DNA of 64,000 nucleotides from Heterobasidion occidentale. Lineage: Eukaryota; Basidiomycota; Agaricomycetes; Russulales; Bondarzewiaceae. The translations under genes were made by a program, and so were the position numbers. Shown piece by piece: positions 22,992-37,291 of this stretch (position 1 is its first letter; every line of letters begins with the position of its first letter). The notes beneath the pieces were generated by a model. The model did not search any database. It was not told the DNA's origin and saw only the letters and a list, made by a program, of their open reading frames with translations. The DNA lies in assembly GCA_039111635.1 (NCBI GenBank), contig JBCAQO010000004.1, forward strand, positions 2,418,001 through 2,482,000, read 5' to 3'.

Positions 22992-24003
22992 AGACCCGAG
23001 CCCGGTTGGCTTTCAAGCCTCGAGCCTCGAGCTTTCAAGGTTCGTGGACTGTCTGCCCCCGCGCTCAGAGGCTGGTTTCCGCGTGTTACGATCTTGCTTT
23101 CTGTGAGATCACTTTCCGATCTGGACTCTATCTCTGTGTGTGTGTAACAGCCATCTACGACTTTTTGATATATCCTTACGATCTTGTAGTATATGTTGTT
23201 TTCGTTTGCTCGTCCGGTATCTGTTTTTGTGTCAGATGCGAACCAGCGCAGTCTGGTTGTTGGATGTACGGCGGCTCGCTTTGTCGAATGTTTTTTGTCA
23301 TGTCACGAATGGATTGATTGATAAAAAGTAAGAACTGAGCACTGAGCCGTTGATCATATCACACATGCTTGGAAGGCATGGGATCGAGAAATCGGCGCCT
23401 ACAAGCGCCCACAAGCAGGCGCGGCGCGGTAGGGCGACCGGGCTGTATGTACGTCTTGGTTTGTTTTCCTGACTGCTTGTTCTCTACAGGGAACGATGCC
23501 TCGAGTACGGAGACTCGTTGTTTTCGCTTTCGGTCAGACCGAGTCAGATCTCTTTTGCCTCCGCCGCAGCGCGCTTGTCAGCACGGCATATGGGTTTGAG
23601 TTCATGCAGGATGGATTCGGTTCCATCCATCGTCTCATGGACGCGGGGGCTGCTTGCTGGCGGCTGCACCTTGTCTGGCTTGGCGTTGTTGAAATGCTCG
23701 TTGCTCGCGGTCGATGCATCGATGTGGCGACTGTTCAACGGGAGGCGGCAGGGACACTTTCTACGTACACTTTGACCGCCGCTTGCAGCATCATGTACTT
23801 TGAACAACGCAGGGCTTGTTTTTGACCAAAGTGCGCGGTCGTGGCGACGGGCCACGGACAATGCGGCGACGGGCCAAACAGGGACCAAACAGAGGCGATA
23901 TGAGATGTTGGCGAGCACGCGCCTGCCACACCTGCTCACATCTCGACCCCCACCCGACTCCCGCGTGCCCTCTCCGTCGTCGTCGTCGTCGCCAGCGCAT
24001 TTC
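22992..24003. other. Intergenic, 3' region of the Hsp70-like gene and SUN promoter
   Basis: About 1 kb without a gene I can support. The T-rich part 23085-23330 looks like a 3' UTR and terminator region. Open frames at 23496-23825 (+) and 23544-24005 (-) have no protein-like features. A short GTC run (23976-23990) lies just before the SUN start. Confidence 0.5.
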
Positions 24004-27000
24004 ATGTCCTTCTCGAGTACTCCGCTCGGCCAGGGCAGACGTCTCGATCACCACACTTTTCTCAACAACAAGGCCCCGAACCCGCGCGCACCCAACTCGC
24101 CCCCGCGGGCGGACCGCATCCCCGCCTCTTACGCTTACGGGTGCGTCTCCTCCCTCTTTCGTCCGCGGCGCGTGTCTTCATCTCACCCCCATTCAACCCA
24201 GCGCACCCACGCTGACCACACGTTCTCCGCCAAAACACCCCGCCCGTGATCCACGCGAGGAAAACGCAGAGGACAGCCAGGACGACCCCGCGCTCGTCCG
24301 CTTCGCTCGCCTTAAACAGCGCGAACAGGCCCTCAGGGCAACCGATTCCGCACCACGAACCCTCCCCGACCCCCCCAACCCCACAAAGTGGGCCGTCAAG
24401 GACACCTCTGTACAGATCGCGAGCGCCTTCAACCAGGCCGCCGCGACATCCACCTCGCAAGAAATGAACCCCAACGACTCGTGGGCGTCCAGCTCACGCA
24501 CCTACGTCCCCCGCAGCACCTCCGTCGAGTACGAAAAGGAGACCCAGACGACCGCGACGCGCAGACTAGCGCCCCCTCCCAATCGATTCGCGCCCCCCGC
24601 CCGCTCAACCGGCGCTGCGCGCCACGGCCTCGTCCGAAACCACTCCACGCAGTACGTCCCGGACTCGGAGGAGGAAAACGCTACGCAGCCGAACGGCGGC
24701 AAGACTACCTTTGACGCCGTCGTCGACTTTGCAAAACGGACCGCGTTCTACCTGCGCCAGCCCTCGCAGGAGCCCGAGGGCGCCGAAGCCCCCGCCGCCA
24801 ACGGACATACCAATGGCCATTCGAACGGCGCCATCGACCCGTCGTACGATTACTCCGCCGAGGAACGCGAGTTCCAGGCGCAGCAGAGTCAGAACCAAAA
24901 CGGTGCATCGCGCAAGCCGAACGCTACTCACCGCCGGAACCGCATGTCCACCGACAACAAGGCGTACCGCCCTCCCCAGTCCGACGTGGACGAGTCGGAC
25001 GAGTACCTTTCGGAGGATGGAAAGAAAGGACGGAAGAAGAAATCGAAAAAGAAAGATACGACTGGAGGGCCGCTCACCACGTTGCCAGTCACCCAGTATG
25101 ATAAGAGACGGAAGCGGAGAAAGTCTGGAAAAGGCGATGGCGCTGGGGCCGAGGAGGGAGAGGGAGAGGAAGAAGAAAGCGAGGGGGATGAACAGGTGCG
25201 CATTGGCTTGCGTTCTTTTATCACCTTGCCTCGTATTCACCATTTCATAGTCACAAGAACGAGCATCCGTCTCCCGCGTGTCGCTACCGCCTCCATCGCG
25301 CGCTTCGATCGCTCGCGGATCCGTGCCTCCTGCCCCACCGTCACACTACGACCAGCCCATCAACGACGCCTCCCTAGAGTCGGCGGAACAGGGTCTCGAT
25401 TCGATAGAGGAAGTAGAAGAGCGCCATGACTATCAGAAGAGCTCGGACGAATACGAATACGAGTACGAGCCCGCTCCCTCCCGCGCCGCCATGTCCATCG
25501 GCGGTGCCCTAGGCAGACTCGTCCACTTTGGCTTCCGATCCGTTGGATTCATCGTCGCGTTCTTCTTCCGAGTTCTGGCACTGATCACGGGTCTCGCTGG
25601 ACGGATTTTGGGGATCACCTTCAACGTCTTGTTCAACCAGCCTGCGCGATGGCTTTCCAGAGGACACCTGGGCCCGTGGTTGAAATACGCGCTCGTGGCC
25701 TTTGTGCTCTACGCGACATGGACCTCGCTCCGCGGCGTCGACTTTTCCAAACTTTATCCATCTCTGCCTTCCCTGTCCTCGTCTCAGCCCTATCAGGCTC
25801 CCGACACCCCGCCCGTTGATATTTCTGCTCTCTCTGCGCGACTCGTGGAGCTGGAAAAGCAGCTGCACGACATCTCTGTCCGCGCAGCGCAGACACAGCA
25901 CAGCGATTCCGAAGCTCGATCGCATCTCTCGTCGCAGATCCGCAGACTGGAGTCGGAAGTCAAGACGGACCGCTCGCGCATGTCCGAAATCGAAGTGAAG
26001 CATCGAGAGTCGGCGGGCCGGGACATCAAGGCCGTCCACGTCGAGATGCAGCAGCTGCGGCATCAGCTGAAGGAGTCGCAAGACAGCCAGACGGGGCGGG
26101 CTGCCAACGACGAGGAGGCGCGCGCGAAGCTGCTCGCCCTCGAGGAGCGGGTGGGGAGCGTCGAGGGCGGCGTGCGGGAGGCGCTCGAGCTCGGGAAGAC
26201 GACGGCGAAGGTCGGCGGGGTCGCGGCCGGCAGTGGCGCGGCGTGGTGGAGCAAGCTGGCCAAGGCGGTGACGATCAAGTCGGCGGACGGGCAGGACGTG
26301 ACGGCGCTCATCGGCCACCTCGTCGACTCGGCCGTCGCGCGCTACTCGCGCGACACGATCGCGAAGCCCGACTTTGCGCTCAACTCGGGCGGCGCGGGCG
26401 TCATCCCGTCGCTCACGTCGCCCACGCTGGAGGTGCGGCCTCACGACCTGCGGAGCTCGCTGCTGGGGATGGTCACCGGCAACGGATACAGCATCGGGCG
26501 GCCCCCAATCACGGCGCTGCACCATGAGACCCGGAACGGGCACTGCTGGCCGTTCGTGGGCTCGCAGGGGCAGCTGGGGGTGAAGCTGGCGCATCCGGCG
26601 CGGATCGAGGAAGTGACGATCGACCATGTCGCGAAGGACGTCGCGTGGGACATGCGCTCTGCGCCGCGGGAGATGGAGCTCTGGGGGCTCGTCGAGGGCG
26701 CGGAGAACCTTGAGAAAATCCGGGCGTGGCGGGAGGAGCGGCAGCGGCGCAAGGAGGCGGCGCGGCGGGAGGCGGAGGAGAACGGGCTGGTGATCGTGTC
26801 GGAGGAGGCGGAGGCGTACCCGGCGACGCTGCCGCGGGACGCGCCGTACGTGAAGGTCGCGGAGTTCGCGTACGACATCGAGGCGGAGGCGAACGTGCAG
26901 ACGTTCGCCGCGCTGGAGGAGGTGCGCGCGCTCGGGGTCGACTTTGGGGTCGTCGTGCTCGTCGTGAAGAGCAACTGGGGCCGCGAGTTCACGTGCCTGT

Positions 27001-27110
27001 ACCGGCTGCGGGTGCACGGGCAGCGCATCGAGCAGGCGCCGGTGCCCGCTGCTGCGTCTCCAGAGGCGGGCGAGGGCGAGGGCGAGGGCGCGGGCGCGGC
27101 GTCCGAGTGA
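24004..27110 (+). CDS. SUN-domain (Sad1/UNC-84) nuclear envelope protein
   Basis: SUN proteins span the inner nuclear membrane and pair with KASH proteins to link chromatin or the spindle pole body to the cytoskeleton. Exons are 24004-24140, 24202-25195 and 25251-27110, all GT-AG. The N-terminal 400 residues are nucleoplasmic, polar and basic (GRKKKSKKKDTTGG near the end). A hydrophobic region around FIVAFFFRVLALITGLAGRI and a second one, YALVAFVLYATW, supply the membrane span. A coiled coil follows (LVELEKQLHDISV; IRRLESEVKTDRSRMSEIEV), then the SUN domain (ARYSRDTIAKPDFALNSGG; HETRNGHCWPFVGSQGQL; KSNWGREFTCLYRLRVHG). A charged insert of about 35 residues sits inside the SUN domain (EERQRRKEAARREAEENG). 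The frame is intact and the length (near 1000 residues) is normal for basidiomycetes. Confidence 0.92.
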
Positions 27111-27600
27111 AGGCGGGGAAAGTTTGAATCTGGCGAGTGCTGTGATCTGCCGTTGTATGCTGGCGTGCTGTAGCTCAAGCGTCACGTCTCGTTTCTCTCT
27201 CTGGCTACCGTTTGTTTCGTTAATCTATTTCTGCTCTCTATTCTAATCGTTATTTGGGCGTCTGCTGCTTGTTTGTGCTCCATTTGCTTCTGCTGCGTCT
27301 CGTAGCTAGTAGGATATCGCGCGTCCGCCTGCTTCTCACTTGTGCCTGCATGCTGTAACTGCCTCAGTGTAGTACTATGAATCGCTCGGATACATAGACG
27401 GTTACCCTGTTTCTCTCAATCTTGTACATATATCTACATTCCTACCTCATTTGCCGTCAAGATTTTCTTATTTGAACGCATTTTCTAGATGGATTGGACG
27501 GCCGCGGCGCCTCGCAGTCGCCTAGCGGGCTCTAGCGGGCTGTGCGCTCAAGTATGGCAGTGCCGTCATCGCGCGTCTTCCTGCTTGACATCGTACCACC
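27111..27600. other. Intergenic, pyrimidine-rich
   Basis: T- and C-rich DNA between the SUN stop and the CRAL-TRIO start, consistent with a 3' UTR and a pyrimidine-rich fungal promoter. No gene seen. Confidence 0.5.
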
Positions 27601-29010
<1,410 letters not shown>

Positions 29011-30296
29011 GGTCGTGGACTTGTGATACCGGTTTTCGCGCGGTATGTTGTTTACTCTACTGGACGAACGTTCTTTGGCTCGCGGTAATAGACGTAGAAG
29101 TCGCGAAGAAACGCCAGCCGCCGGCTGGTTGCATCCTCCTCTTGCTCATGGTCACATCATAACCACGACACTGCCGTTCTGTTCTCGGGATAAGTACCTC
29201 AACTGACTGAAGCCAAGATTCCGGAAGATGTAGTTTGACGGAGCAGACACAACACCCATGGACATCTACCGCTCTTCGGGTCCCATTGTTGTGTCTTTGT
29301 GGTCATGCTGCTCTTAACAAATCGTGCAGGTGTCCAAGAGCTGTGTTGACCTGACGTACTTGTACACAGGCTCCGCACCACCGAAGCATTTTGACGGGGA
29401 AAATGCGGGAAATAATGGTTCATGGTGAAGTGTTTCCTACTTCGCTTCCATCATATGTACCGCTATCCTAATCATAGATTCTCCAGCTCCGTCGAACTGC
29501 AAGACGAATTCGACTTGCACATCGAGGCCCTGCCGTTGATCATGTTTGATATTCTTCGTGAAAATAGAAAAGAGCAAGCCATTGGTAGTAGGAATACGAC
29601 TTCCATGTCCGCCACCTTCTCGTCGTCTCTCCGATATTACCACTTACAGTGCCATCTTGTACGGAACGAGAGGCTCGGTAGGTTGAAATCTGAAGACCAT
29701 ACCGGGGCATTTGAATGGCATGAAGGAGCAACTCTAACTAATTATAGTGCCTTCATGGATCTTGGAAGGATCAGCTCGATTCTCGGAGGGCTGCACAGAA
29801 ATTTATGCGGATATTTGGTTCGGAGAGGAGTATTGTGACGCGTCGATCTGCGTCGACGCGCCGAGGGAGACCCTCACGTGAGTAATTTCGCCGATCATAT
29901 GTCTCTTCGAGTTGGGCAAGTATGTTCTTTTGTTAATCCTCGGTGGCTCTTCGGTATTTGATGTGCGTACAGACATTCTGGCTTGCAACCGGACCGTCAT
30001 CGGTCTCATCCAACATCACTAGTCGAAGCAACTTCATCTTCTCAAAGTTCTGCAACCGGATACTCGTCGGTCACCAGTTCAGTACCACACGATCCGAAGA
30101 CATGCTAAACCTCGAGACTCGGCGTGCTCATCAGAAGGGTGATTTGACGAGGAGCCAAGGCAGAGCCGTCGCTGACCACCAGATATTTTCCGAAGCATAT
30201 TTGCCGAACGCCATATATTTTCCGAGCCGGTCTGGTATATAACCTGCGACAGGTTGTCCAGAATCTGCATCGACTCAACCTCGACAATCTTCTACC
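29011..30296. other. Long upstream region of the GH7 gene
   Basis: About 1.3 kb with no gene I can support. Open frames at 29422-29838 (+) and 29437-29643 (-) lack recognisable motifs. The 3' half is AT-richer and is the likely regulatory region of the secreted cellulase gene. Confidence 0.45.
30236..30242 (+). promoter_or_regulatory. TATA box of the GH7 gene
   Basis: TATATAA lies 55 bp before the GH7 ATG, a normal position for a TATA box followed by a short leader. Confidence 0.6.
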
Positions 30297-31773
30297 ATGT
30301 ACCGTTCGGCAGCTCTCATCTCCTTCTCCCTCCTCGCTGTTGTCTACGGCCAGCAGGTTGGCACACAGACGCCGGAAAGCCACCCTAAGCTCACCGTCTC
30401 ACAATGCTCGACGGGCGGAAGCTGCACGACCCAGTCTAGATCTGTCGTTCTTGATTCGAACTGGCGCTGGCTCCACACGACGAGCGGCACCACGAACTGC
30501 TACACCGGCAACGCCTGGGACGCGACTCTGTGTCCCGACCCGGTGACCTGCGCCCAGAACTGTGCGCTGGACGGCGCTGACTATGCAGGTAAGTGCTACG
30601 AAGATCATCCCATGTCTCGCCTCTCATCGTGGAATAGGCACCTACGGTGTCACGACCAACGGCAACCAGCTTACCCTCAAGTTCGTGACGGATGGCCCAT
30701 ACTCCACTAACATCGGCTCGCGCGTGTACTTGATGTCGGCCGACGACACCAACTACGAGATTTTCAAACTCAAGAACCAGGAATTCACCTTCGACGTTGA
30801 CATGTCCAACCTGCCATGCGGCCTGAACGGTGCGCTGTACTTCGTCGAGATGGACGCCGACGGCGGTCTCTCCAAGTTCCCTAACAACAAGGCTGGTTCC
30901 AAGTACGGAACCGGCTACTGCGACACGCAGTGCCCCCAGGACATCAAATTCATCAACGGCGAGGTATGTTCGCATCTGTTTTGTTCGGACGATCGCACTT
31001 GACACAAATTTCTCAGGCCAACGTCCTCGGCTGGGCTCCTTCGTCCTCCGACAGCAACGCCGGAACCGGCCAGTACGGCTCGTGCTGTAACGAGATGGAC
31101 ATTTGGGGCCAACATCAACTCGGCGGCTGTCACCCCTCACGTCTGCAGCGTCCAGGGCCAGACTCGCTGCTCCGGTACTCAGTGCGGCGACGGTGACGAG
31201 AGATACGACGGGATCTGCGACAAGGACGGTTGCGATTTCAACTCGTTCCGCATGGGCGATCAGACGTTCCTCGGCCCGGGCAAGACGGTCAACACCAACT
31301 CCAAGTTTACCGTGGTCACCCAGTTCCTCACCTCCGACAACACCACCACCGGCACGCTCCACGAGATCCGCCGCCTGTACGTGCAGAACGGCAAGGTCAT
31401 CGCGAACTCGAAGACCAGCATCGCCGGAATGACCCAGTTCGACTCCATCACGGACGACTTCTGCAACGCCCAGAAGACCATGTTCGGCGACACCAACTCG
31501 TTCGAGAACCTCGGCGGTCTCAACGTCATGGGTCAGGCGTTCGACAAGGGCGTCGTGCTGGTGATGAGTGTCTGGGACGACCATGAGGCCAACATGTTGT
31601 GGCTCGACAGCGACTATCCCACCACCTCGTCCGCCTCCACCCCCGGTGTCGCTCGCGGCACATGTGCCACCACGTCGGGCGTGCCCGCCAACGTCGAGTC
31701 GCAGAACCCCAACTCGTCGGTCGTGTTCTCTAACATCAAGATTGGCCCCATCGGCTCGACATACACTGCCTAG
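30297..31773 (+). CDS. GH7 cellobiohydrolase, no CBM, frameshift at the catalytic site
   Basis: The product is a secreted glycoside hydrolase family 7 reducing-end cellobiohydrolase that attacks crystalline cellulose. A signal peptide ([18 protein letters not shown]) precedes [14 protein letters not shown], the usual mature start. Exons are 30297-30588, 30638-30963 and 31017-31773 with GT-AG introns. Family blocks include [69 protein letters not shown] and [20 protein letters not shown]. The enzyme ends after the catalytic module with no linker or CBM1. At 31107, directly after the EMDIW codons, one base is in excess (or two are missing) and the rest of the protein lies in another frame. The lost position is the catalytic acid/base Glu of the ExDxxE motif. 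As written the product would be truncated; see findings. Confidence 0.92.
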
Positions 31774-32577
31774 AGACTAGATGTGAGCGTCAGATACATC
31801 CGCCTTCAAGCCGTTTGAGCTGACGACCTGCTTCGGATACAGTCATTGATTTCACGCATGTCTCGTCTGTATAGTTGATCGTATCGCTTGTTTCTGCTGT
31901 GTTTATTTGTTACATTTTCACCGATGGGCTCGCATTAGTACATCTGTACGTCCCTCCTTGCTGCCCCTCACAGCTTCACCATTGTCGCTAATTGTCTCTA
32001 TTTTTTTTAGCATGATCGCTCATTTGTGACTGTGCAAAAATAAAATGGTATGCGCATTATCTTCAGTGTCTTGAGGATCCTTACTCATTCGGCGGTTCTC
32101 TGCAGTGTACCATGCATCGTGCTCGCCGAGTATTCAAAAAATGTGAACTGAGCGAATCACGGAAATTTTACCAACTAATTGCCTCCATATTTTGTTGCTG
32201 ACGCGAAGGGCTAATAGTTTCCAGGACGAGAAGTCTCGCAGTGAAGAGTATAGAGTCTCTTGTCGGTATTTATTAGAATGTTCCACGTGAATCGTTTCTG
32301 CGATATATACCATTGGATGATGTCCGCGCACTCCGGAGTCCTTCTTGTTTTGAGTCGAAGTGCCCACGGATGATGTCTATGACGATCTGAAGTTAATTTT
32401 TGGAGGATCTTCAATATGACGCCGCCTCGGAAGATGCCGTTGAGTTCAACTCCAAGTGACACACGATGACGATAAACCTCGATGAACTTCGATGAACTTG
32501 CGGAGATCCTTCGACATACCGAGGCTTGTTCTTAGACTTTGATCAAGGCCGCTGCTGAAAACTGTTGACTCACTGGC
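31774..32577. other. Intergenic, AT-rich
   Basis: GH7 3' region and the upstream region of the wax-synthase-like gene. No gene seen; weak open frames on the minus strand (32134-32462) have no support. Confidence 0.45.
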
Positions 32578-33876
32578 ATGGTGCTCCCGACCTTTATCGC
32601 GAATACTATTTTTTTGCCTGATCCAAGGTTCCGTCACCCAGCGACACCTGCAGCACTACTACCTATCTTCGCCTGCTACTATTTGCACGCCATCCTCGTT
32701 CTCCTTCCTCAGACGTCGGCGCTCAGGTTTGCTTTGCTCCCTGTGACCGTATGGCAAGCATGGCATGTGGCAGTGCACTATGACCTTGCTAAAGGCATAG
32801 CTGGGTTTCTTGGAGCATCCAGCCATGAGAGAGTTGTCTGCTGGAATTATGCGTACGTTGTGAGTGAGCTGCGTCTTTCACTAGCTGTTACCTGTCAGGT
32901 GCCCATCATCAATTGTCAATCTCGATTTAGATTGCTATGTGTGTGATCGTACTGCGGGCTGTAGAATGTTCTTGCGTCAAAGGAACGCTTAAGCGATATA
33001 GAACACCAGAGGATGTAGGCAAGGATCCCAAATATCCCCCGAGTATACATGACATCCTTCTCGATGCCGTTGATCTTGTCTTTAACCAACGCGGACAGTC
33101 ATGGTCATGGTCTCGGCATCCATTCCCCAGCAATTCGCGCGAATTACGGTCTATCCCCTGGCTCCTCACCTCGCTAGTGTTTAAATCTATCATATTCGAT
33201 GCCGCACACTATGCGCTGCAGTATTTTTGTCCTTCTCTGGATAGACCAGAGGGCGATACGGTATTTGACGCCTCGCTTCCTCCGGCTGTGCGCTACCTCA
33301 AAGCAATCTATCTCACCATATCTTCCGCCATCATAGTGTATACAGCGGTCGACCTCTTATATTTGACAGCCGTCATTCCTGCCCGGCTATTGCTTAGACA
33401 CGATGCGTCTCGCTGGCCCCCTCTTTCCAATAGACCTTGGTTATCGACGTCCCTCGCGGATTTCTGGGGCCATCGATGGCACCAATTCTTCCGCCATATT
33501 TTCATCACTACTGGCTCGCCCCTGTATCCATTGCTCGGCAGACCAGGCGCAGTCCTTGGTTCCTTCTTTGTTTCGGCTGTGATACATGATTGGGGTCTGT
33601 GGGGGCTCGGCCGCGGGACGGAGTTCCTACGTCGGCGGCTTTTTTGTGCTCATGGGTGTGGGTCTGATCATGGAAGAGATTTGGGCGAAGGTCTTGGGGA
33701 GAAAGGTTGGTGGGATCTGGGGCTGGGCGTGGACGATGACGTGGACGGTTGGATGGGCAACAATGATGGTAGATGCCTGGGCGCGGAGGGGCCTTGTGGG
33801 AAGTGACTTCATGCCTCCAGGTTACAGACCGGGAAAGCCATTGGTTGACGCTCTGCTGAACATTGTACGCGGGTAG
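32578..33876 (+). CDS. Wax-synthase-like membrane-bound O-acyltransferase, with apparent frameshift
   Basis: The product is a multi-pass membrane O-acyltransferase of the wax-synthase domain type (MBOAT-like), a family expanded in Agaricomycetes and often linked to lipid or secondary-metabolite acylation. From ATG 32578 a first exon has several hydrophobic segments (TPAALLPIFACYYLHAILVL) and ends near 32859. After a 69-nt intron the second exon reads IAMCVIVLRAVECSCVKGTL. The signature FWGHRWHQFFRHIF and the putative active-site His in SAVIHDWGLWGLGRG (codon 33585-33587) are present. Around 33624-33640 the frame changes; the next conserved segment, VGGFFVLMGVGLIMEEIW, lies in another frame, and the stop is at 33874. 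The acyl acceptor cannot be told. Confidence 0.8.
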
Positions 33877-34101
33877 GTGTTCATGCAGCGCCTCTGATGG
33901 CATTGTGCGTTCAATCGCTGTTTCCATAGCTTACACAAATGCATATGATGAATATCCGCTAGAGCTTGGGGGTCCACGAGAATATTGTGGAAAGACTTTG
34001 ACTGTAAACCGTTTGTTGCCCAAACATCATTTTGTCAGTTTATGGATAAAGTGCAGTACTTTCGACCTTTTGTACGAGATTTGGGATTGGATCTCTACGG
34101 A

Positions 34102-37100
34102 ATGACGTCCGTGACTCGGCGTCGGCGTCACGGTCGCGAGAGTCACTTTAACGCGTTGTTGAACGCGTCGAGGACTCCAAGCGACTCTGCAGGTAAGCCG
34201 TCCACAGCTTCGCATCTTCTACCCCGAGGAGAAAACACAGAGTGAGTTGCACGACATATATCTGTTTCTGCACAATTGACTCTCAGGGCCTCAGCCTGTG
34301 CTCGCAGGAACTTACTGTCCACGCAGTACCACGAAATGCCATCTACACCCCAGCACACAATTATGCCATACCCCCGATTCCTCGTTTACCTTCACCATCC
34401 AGCTCGCGCCATCCGCGGACCTCCATAAACAACTCCTTCTCCTTTGGCCCCCAGTCCCTCGTCAACTCGTTCCTGGAGGCCAGTGCCTCCGCTGACAACC
34501 ATAACTCACTCGCACTCGATCCCAACCGCTCGATCCTCCCTTCATCACCTCTCCGATCGTCTCCGCGTACGCATAGGCGAATAAGGGAAGGCCCGGGACG
34601 CCACCCTCTTGCGAATGACAGGACGAACATATTCCAGGACACAGATGACGACGATGGAGAGGACAAGGGCAAAGAAAAGGAGAAGGACGAGGAACCTGAG
34701 TGGCCGGCGATTGATCGCATGCGCCTGTGGAGACACGATGCGCTCATGCAGCATCTGTACGACACCGCTGCCTTTTGGGGAGACAAGATCGTCTCTTGGA
34801 CCAGTACGTCGCCAATGCGATGCATCGGGCGCACATGTTCAAGTCTCGATTTTATTCAGATGATCCGAACGACGCCTTCTGGCTCGCCCAGACCTTCTTC
34901 CTGACACACCAGTACTCGCGCGCTGAGCGGCTGCTCACGCGCCCTTTCCCATCGAGGCCACCCTTTCGCGGCCCCCCCAACTCGCGCCCGCAGTCCATGA
35001 CTAATGGCTTCGGTTCCCCACCTCACCCCTCCAAGTTTGCCCCGCACCATGCCACTAGCATTCCTTTCCCTGATCTAAAAGGAAAAGGGCGCGAAGAGCC
35101 CCGTATTCCCGTTGGTCCGGCAGCCATGATTGATGTTGCGGCAGAGCAACAGGAGGGCGTGTCCAGGCTCGTCGACATGAGTGTCGTCTGTCGATATCTG
35201 GCCGCACAGTGTTTGGTGAGGCAGGGAAAATGGGCAGAAGCTACGGAAATGTTGGGCGAGGCGAACCCGTTTAGAAACACAGGTACTCGTGCGCGCTCTG
35301 CGGTCGACCTTATGAACTGACTGCTCATCTTTCCAGGTCGAAGTGGTCCAGCCGTCCCAAATGTCGACGGTGGCATAAAGGTTCGGCGATCTTGATATGC
35401 TGATGCTCAGTGGTTGATCGTCACCCATTCCTTGCAGGTTGAGGCGTCAATGTGTCACCTTCGTGGTCTTTTGATGCTAAAACTCAACCGTGGAGATCAA
35501 GCAAAGGCCTGCTTTATGGAGGCACTTGCCCTTGATGTTAAATGTTACGACGCGTTCGATCAACTAATTAGCGGTGAAATGATGACCCTTGAAGAAGGTC
35601 GTTTATTCTCCTTTACTCTCCAGCCAGTCGCTGATTGATCAGCTTCTGTTGCCCACGGTCATCACAGAATGGGAATTTGTGCAATCTCTCGCGTACAAAG
35701 AACAAACGCCGGAAGACGCAGAGTTCATCCGACTCATTTACACCGCCCGTTTGCGGAAGTATAAGCACGCCGATGAACATGCTCTCACACGGCGTCGGCT
35801 CGCAGAGGAGTTCGGGCTGTCAGACAATCCAGACGTCCTATTCAGCTTTGCAGACGCGTTATATGCGCAGTTTCGATGGGCTGACTGTTTTGTCATCACC
35901 TCTCGGTACGGCTTCCATACCGTCCTTCATAACGCCACGCCATGCTAAATACGACTGTGGACAACAGAATATTGGGCTTGGTTTCAGTGCACGCGCCGAC
36001 GATGCCTTTGCACATTGCCTGTTTACATCATCTAAAACATCTACATTCGAAGCTGTTTGTTTTGGCACATGAGCTCGTAGAGCGGGAGCCCGAGTCCCCA
36101 ATCAGCTGGTATGCAGTCGGTGTGTGGTATTTGACTCAGAAGAAATGGTCAGATGCGCGAACGTATTTCAGGTGTGTAGTTGTGTATTGTTCGCTGCTCG
36201 CCGTGCTGTACACTGACGGGCAGCCCTATATCATCTCGAATAGCAAAACATCGTTGATGGATCCGCGGTTTGGGCTGCGTGGATTGCGTTTGCGCATACG
36301 TTTGCGTTTGAGGGGGGCATGACCATGCTGTAACTGCATATTCAACATGCGCGCGGATGTTCACTGGGTACGTACCCGCCGTGAATCGCTCCACTGACCC
36401 ACCTAACTATGTCCTTGGTAGATCGCATCTGCCACTCATGTTTGTTGGCATGGAACACATTGTGCTTTCGAATTACGGGCCTGCCGATGAAGCTCTCAAC
36501 GCTGCTAATTCGATGTGTGACGGCGATCCATTGCTCATCAACGAACGTGGCGTCATGGCCTTCAATCGTGGACAGTGAGTGAAAAAAACCTTCGTGGCTT
36601 CGAAATTGATAGCATCGTGGCTAATGTGGTCGTTGAAGGTATGCAGACGCTGCTGCGATGTTCAGACAAGCGCTAGATTATGCGCATGTGACACAAGTGT
36701 CGCAATCGTCGTGGGCAACGACATATCTCAACCTTGGGACGTGCCTACGCAAACTTGGGTAAGAATCCCGATTCTCTGGAGGTGTGCATACTACACGCTC
36801 ATGATATCTGCAGGCTTTTGGAGGAAGCAAAGGACGCGTACATCAGGGTGCTGGAAATCGACAGCCGTTCGGCAGCGGCTCTCGGGTTCCTCGGCCTGGT
36901 GTACCATCTCTCAAACCGGGTGCACGATGCGATCGTCAAATATCACGAGGTCCGCTGGCCCTCGTCTGCTCGGTTGTGGATCACGCTCATCACTCTTGTA
37001 CGATTGTAGGCACTCTCGATCAACCCCCTCGACGGTCATGTCCTCGACCTCCTCAATCTCGCGCTCGAAGCTACCCTCGACGAGGGCATGTTTGGGAAGA

Positions 37101-37291
37101 ACGGTCTCCCGGGTGGCGAAGCCGTGTGGGAAGCGCAGATGAAGGCCCACGCGGACAGAGAGAGGAAGGCAAGGATGAAGCGCAGCGCTACTACGCTGCT
37201 GACGGGCGATTCAAGTCGTGAGACGGACTCCGTGTTCGGAACCGGTAGACTACGGCTCTCGCCAGGCGAGGAGAGCATGACTATAGGATGA
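34102..37291 (+). CDS. CDC16: Anaphase-promoting complex subunit Cdc16/APC6/Cut9
   Basis: Cdc16/APC6 is a TPR scaffold subunit of the anaphase-promoting complex, the ubiquitin ligase for cyclin B and securin. A start at 34102 ([13 protein letters not shown]) is plausible but the N-terminal exons are uncertain. A Ser/Pro-rich acidic leader is followed by the conserved [20 protein letters not shown] and, across an intron at about 34803-34858, [23 protein letters not shown]-type helices then continue ([117 protein letters not shown]). The gene has about a dozen short introns and ends at 37289-37291. No frameshift was detected. Confidence 0.9.

Noticed and set aside
23496..24005. Genes on either strand between the Hsp70-like and SUN genes
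   Set aside because: Overlapping open frames without motifs, splice support or codon character.
25509..27185. Open frame of 558 codons on the minus strand
   Set aside because: Antisense of the SUN gene, whose domains are unambiguous on the + strand.
29422..29838. 139-codon + strand frame upstream of the GH7 gene
   Set aside because: No recognisable features; it lies in the probable regulatory region and a similar minus-strand frame overlaps it.
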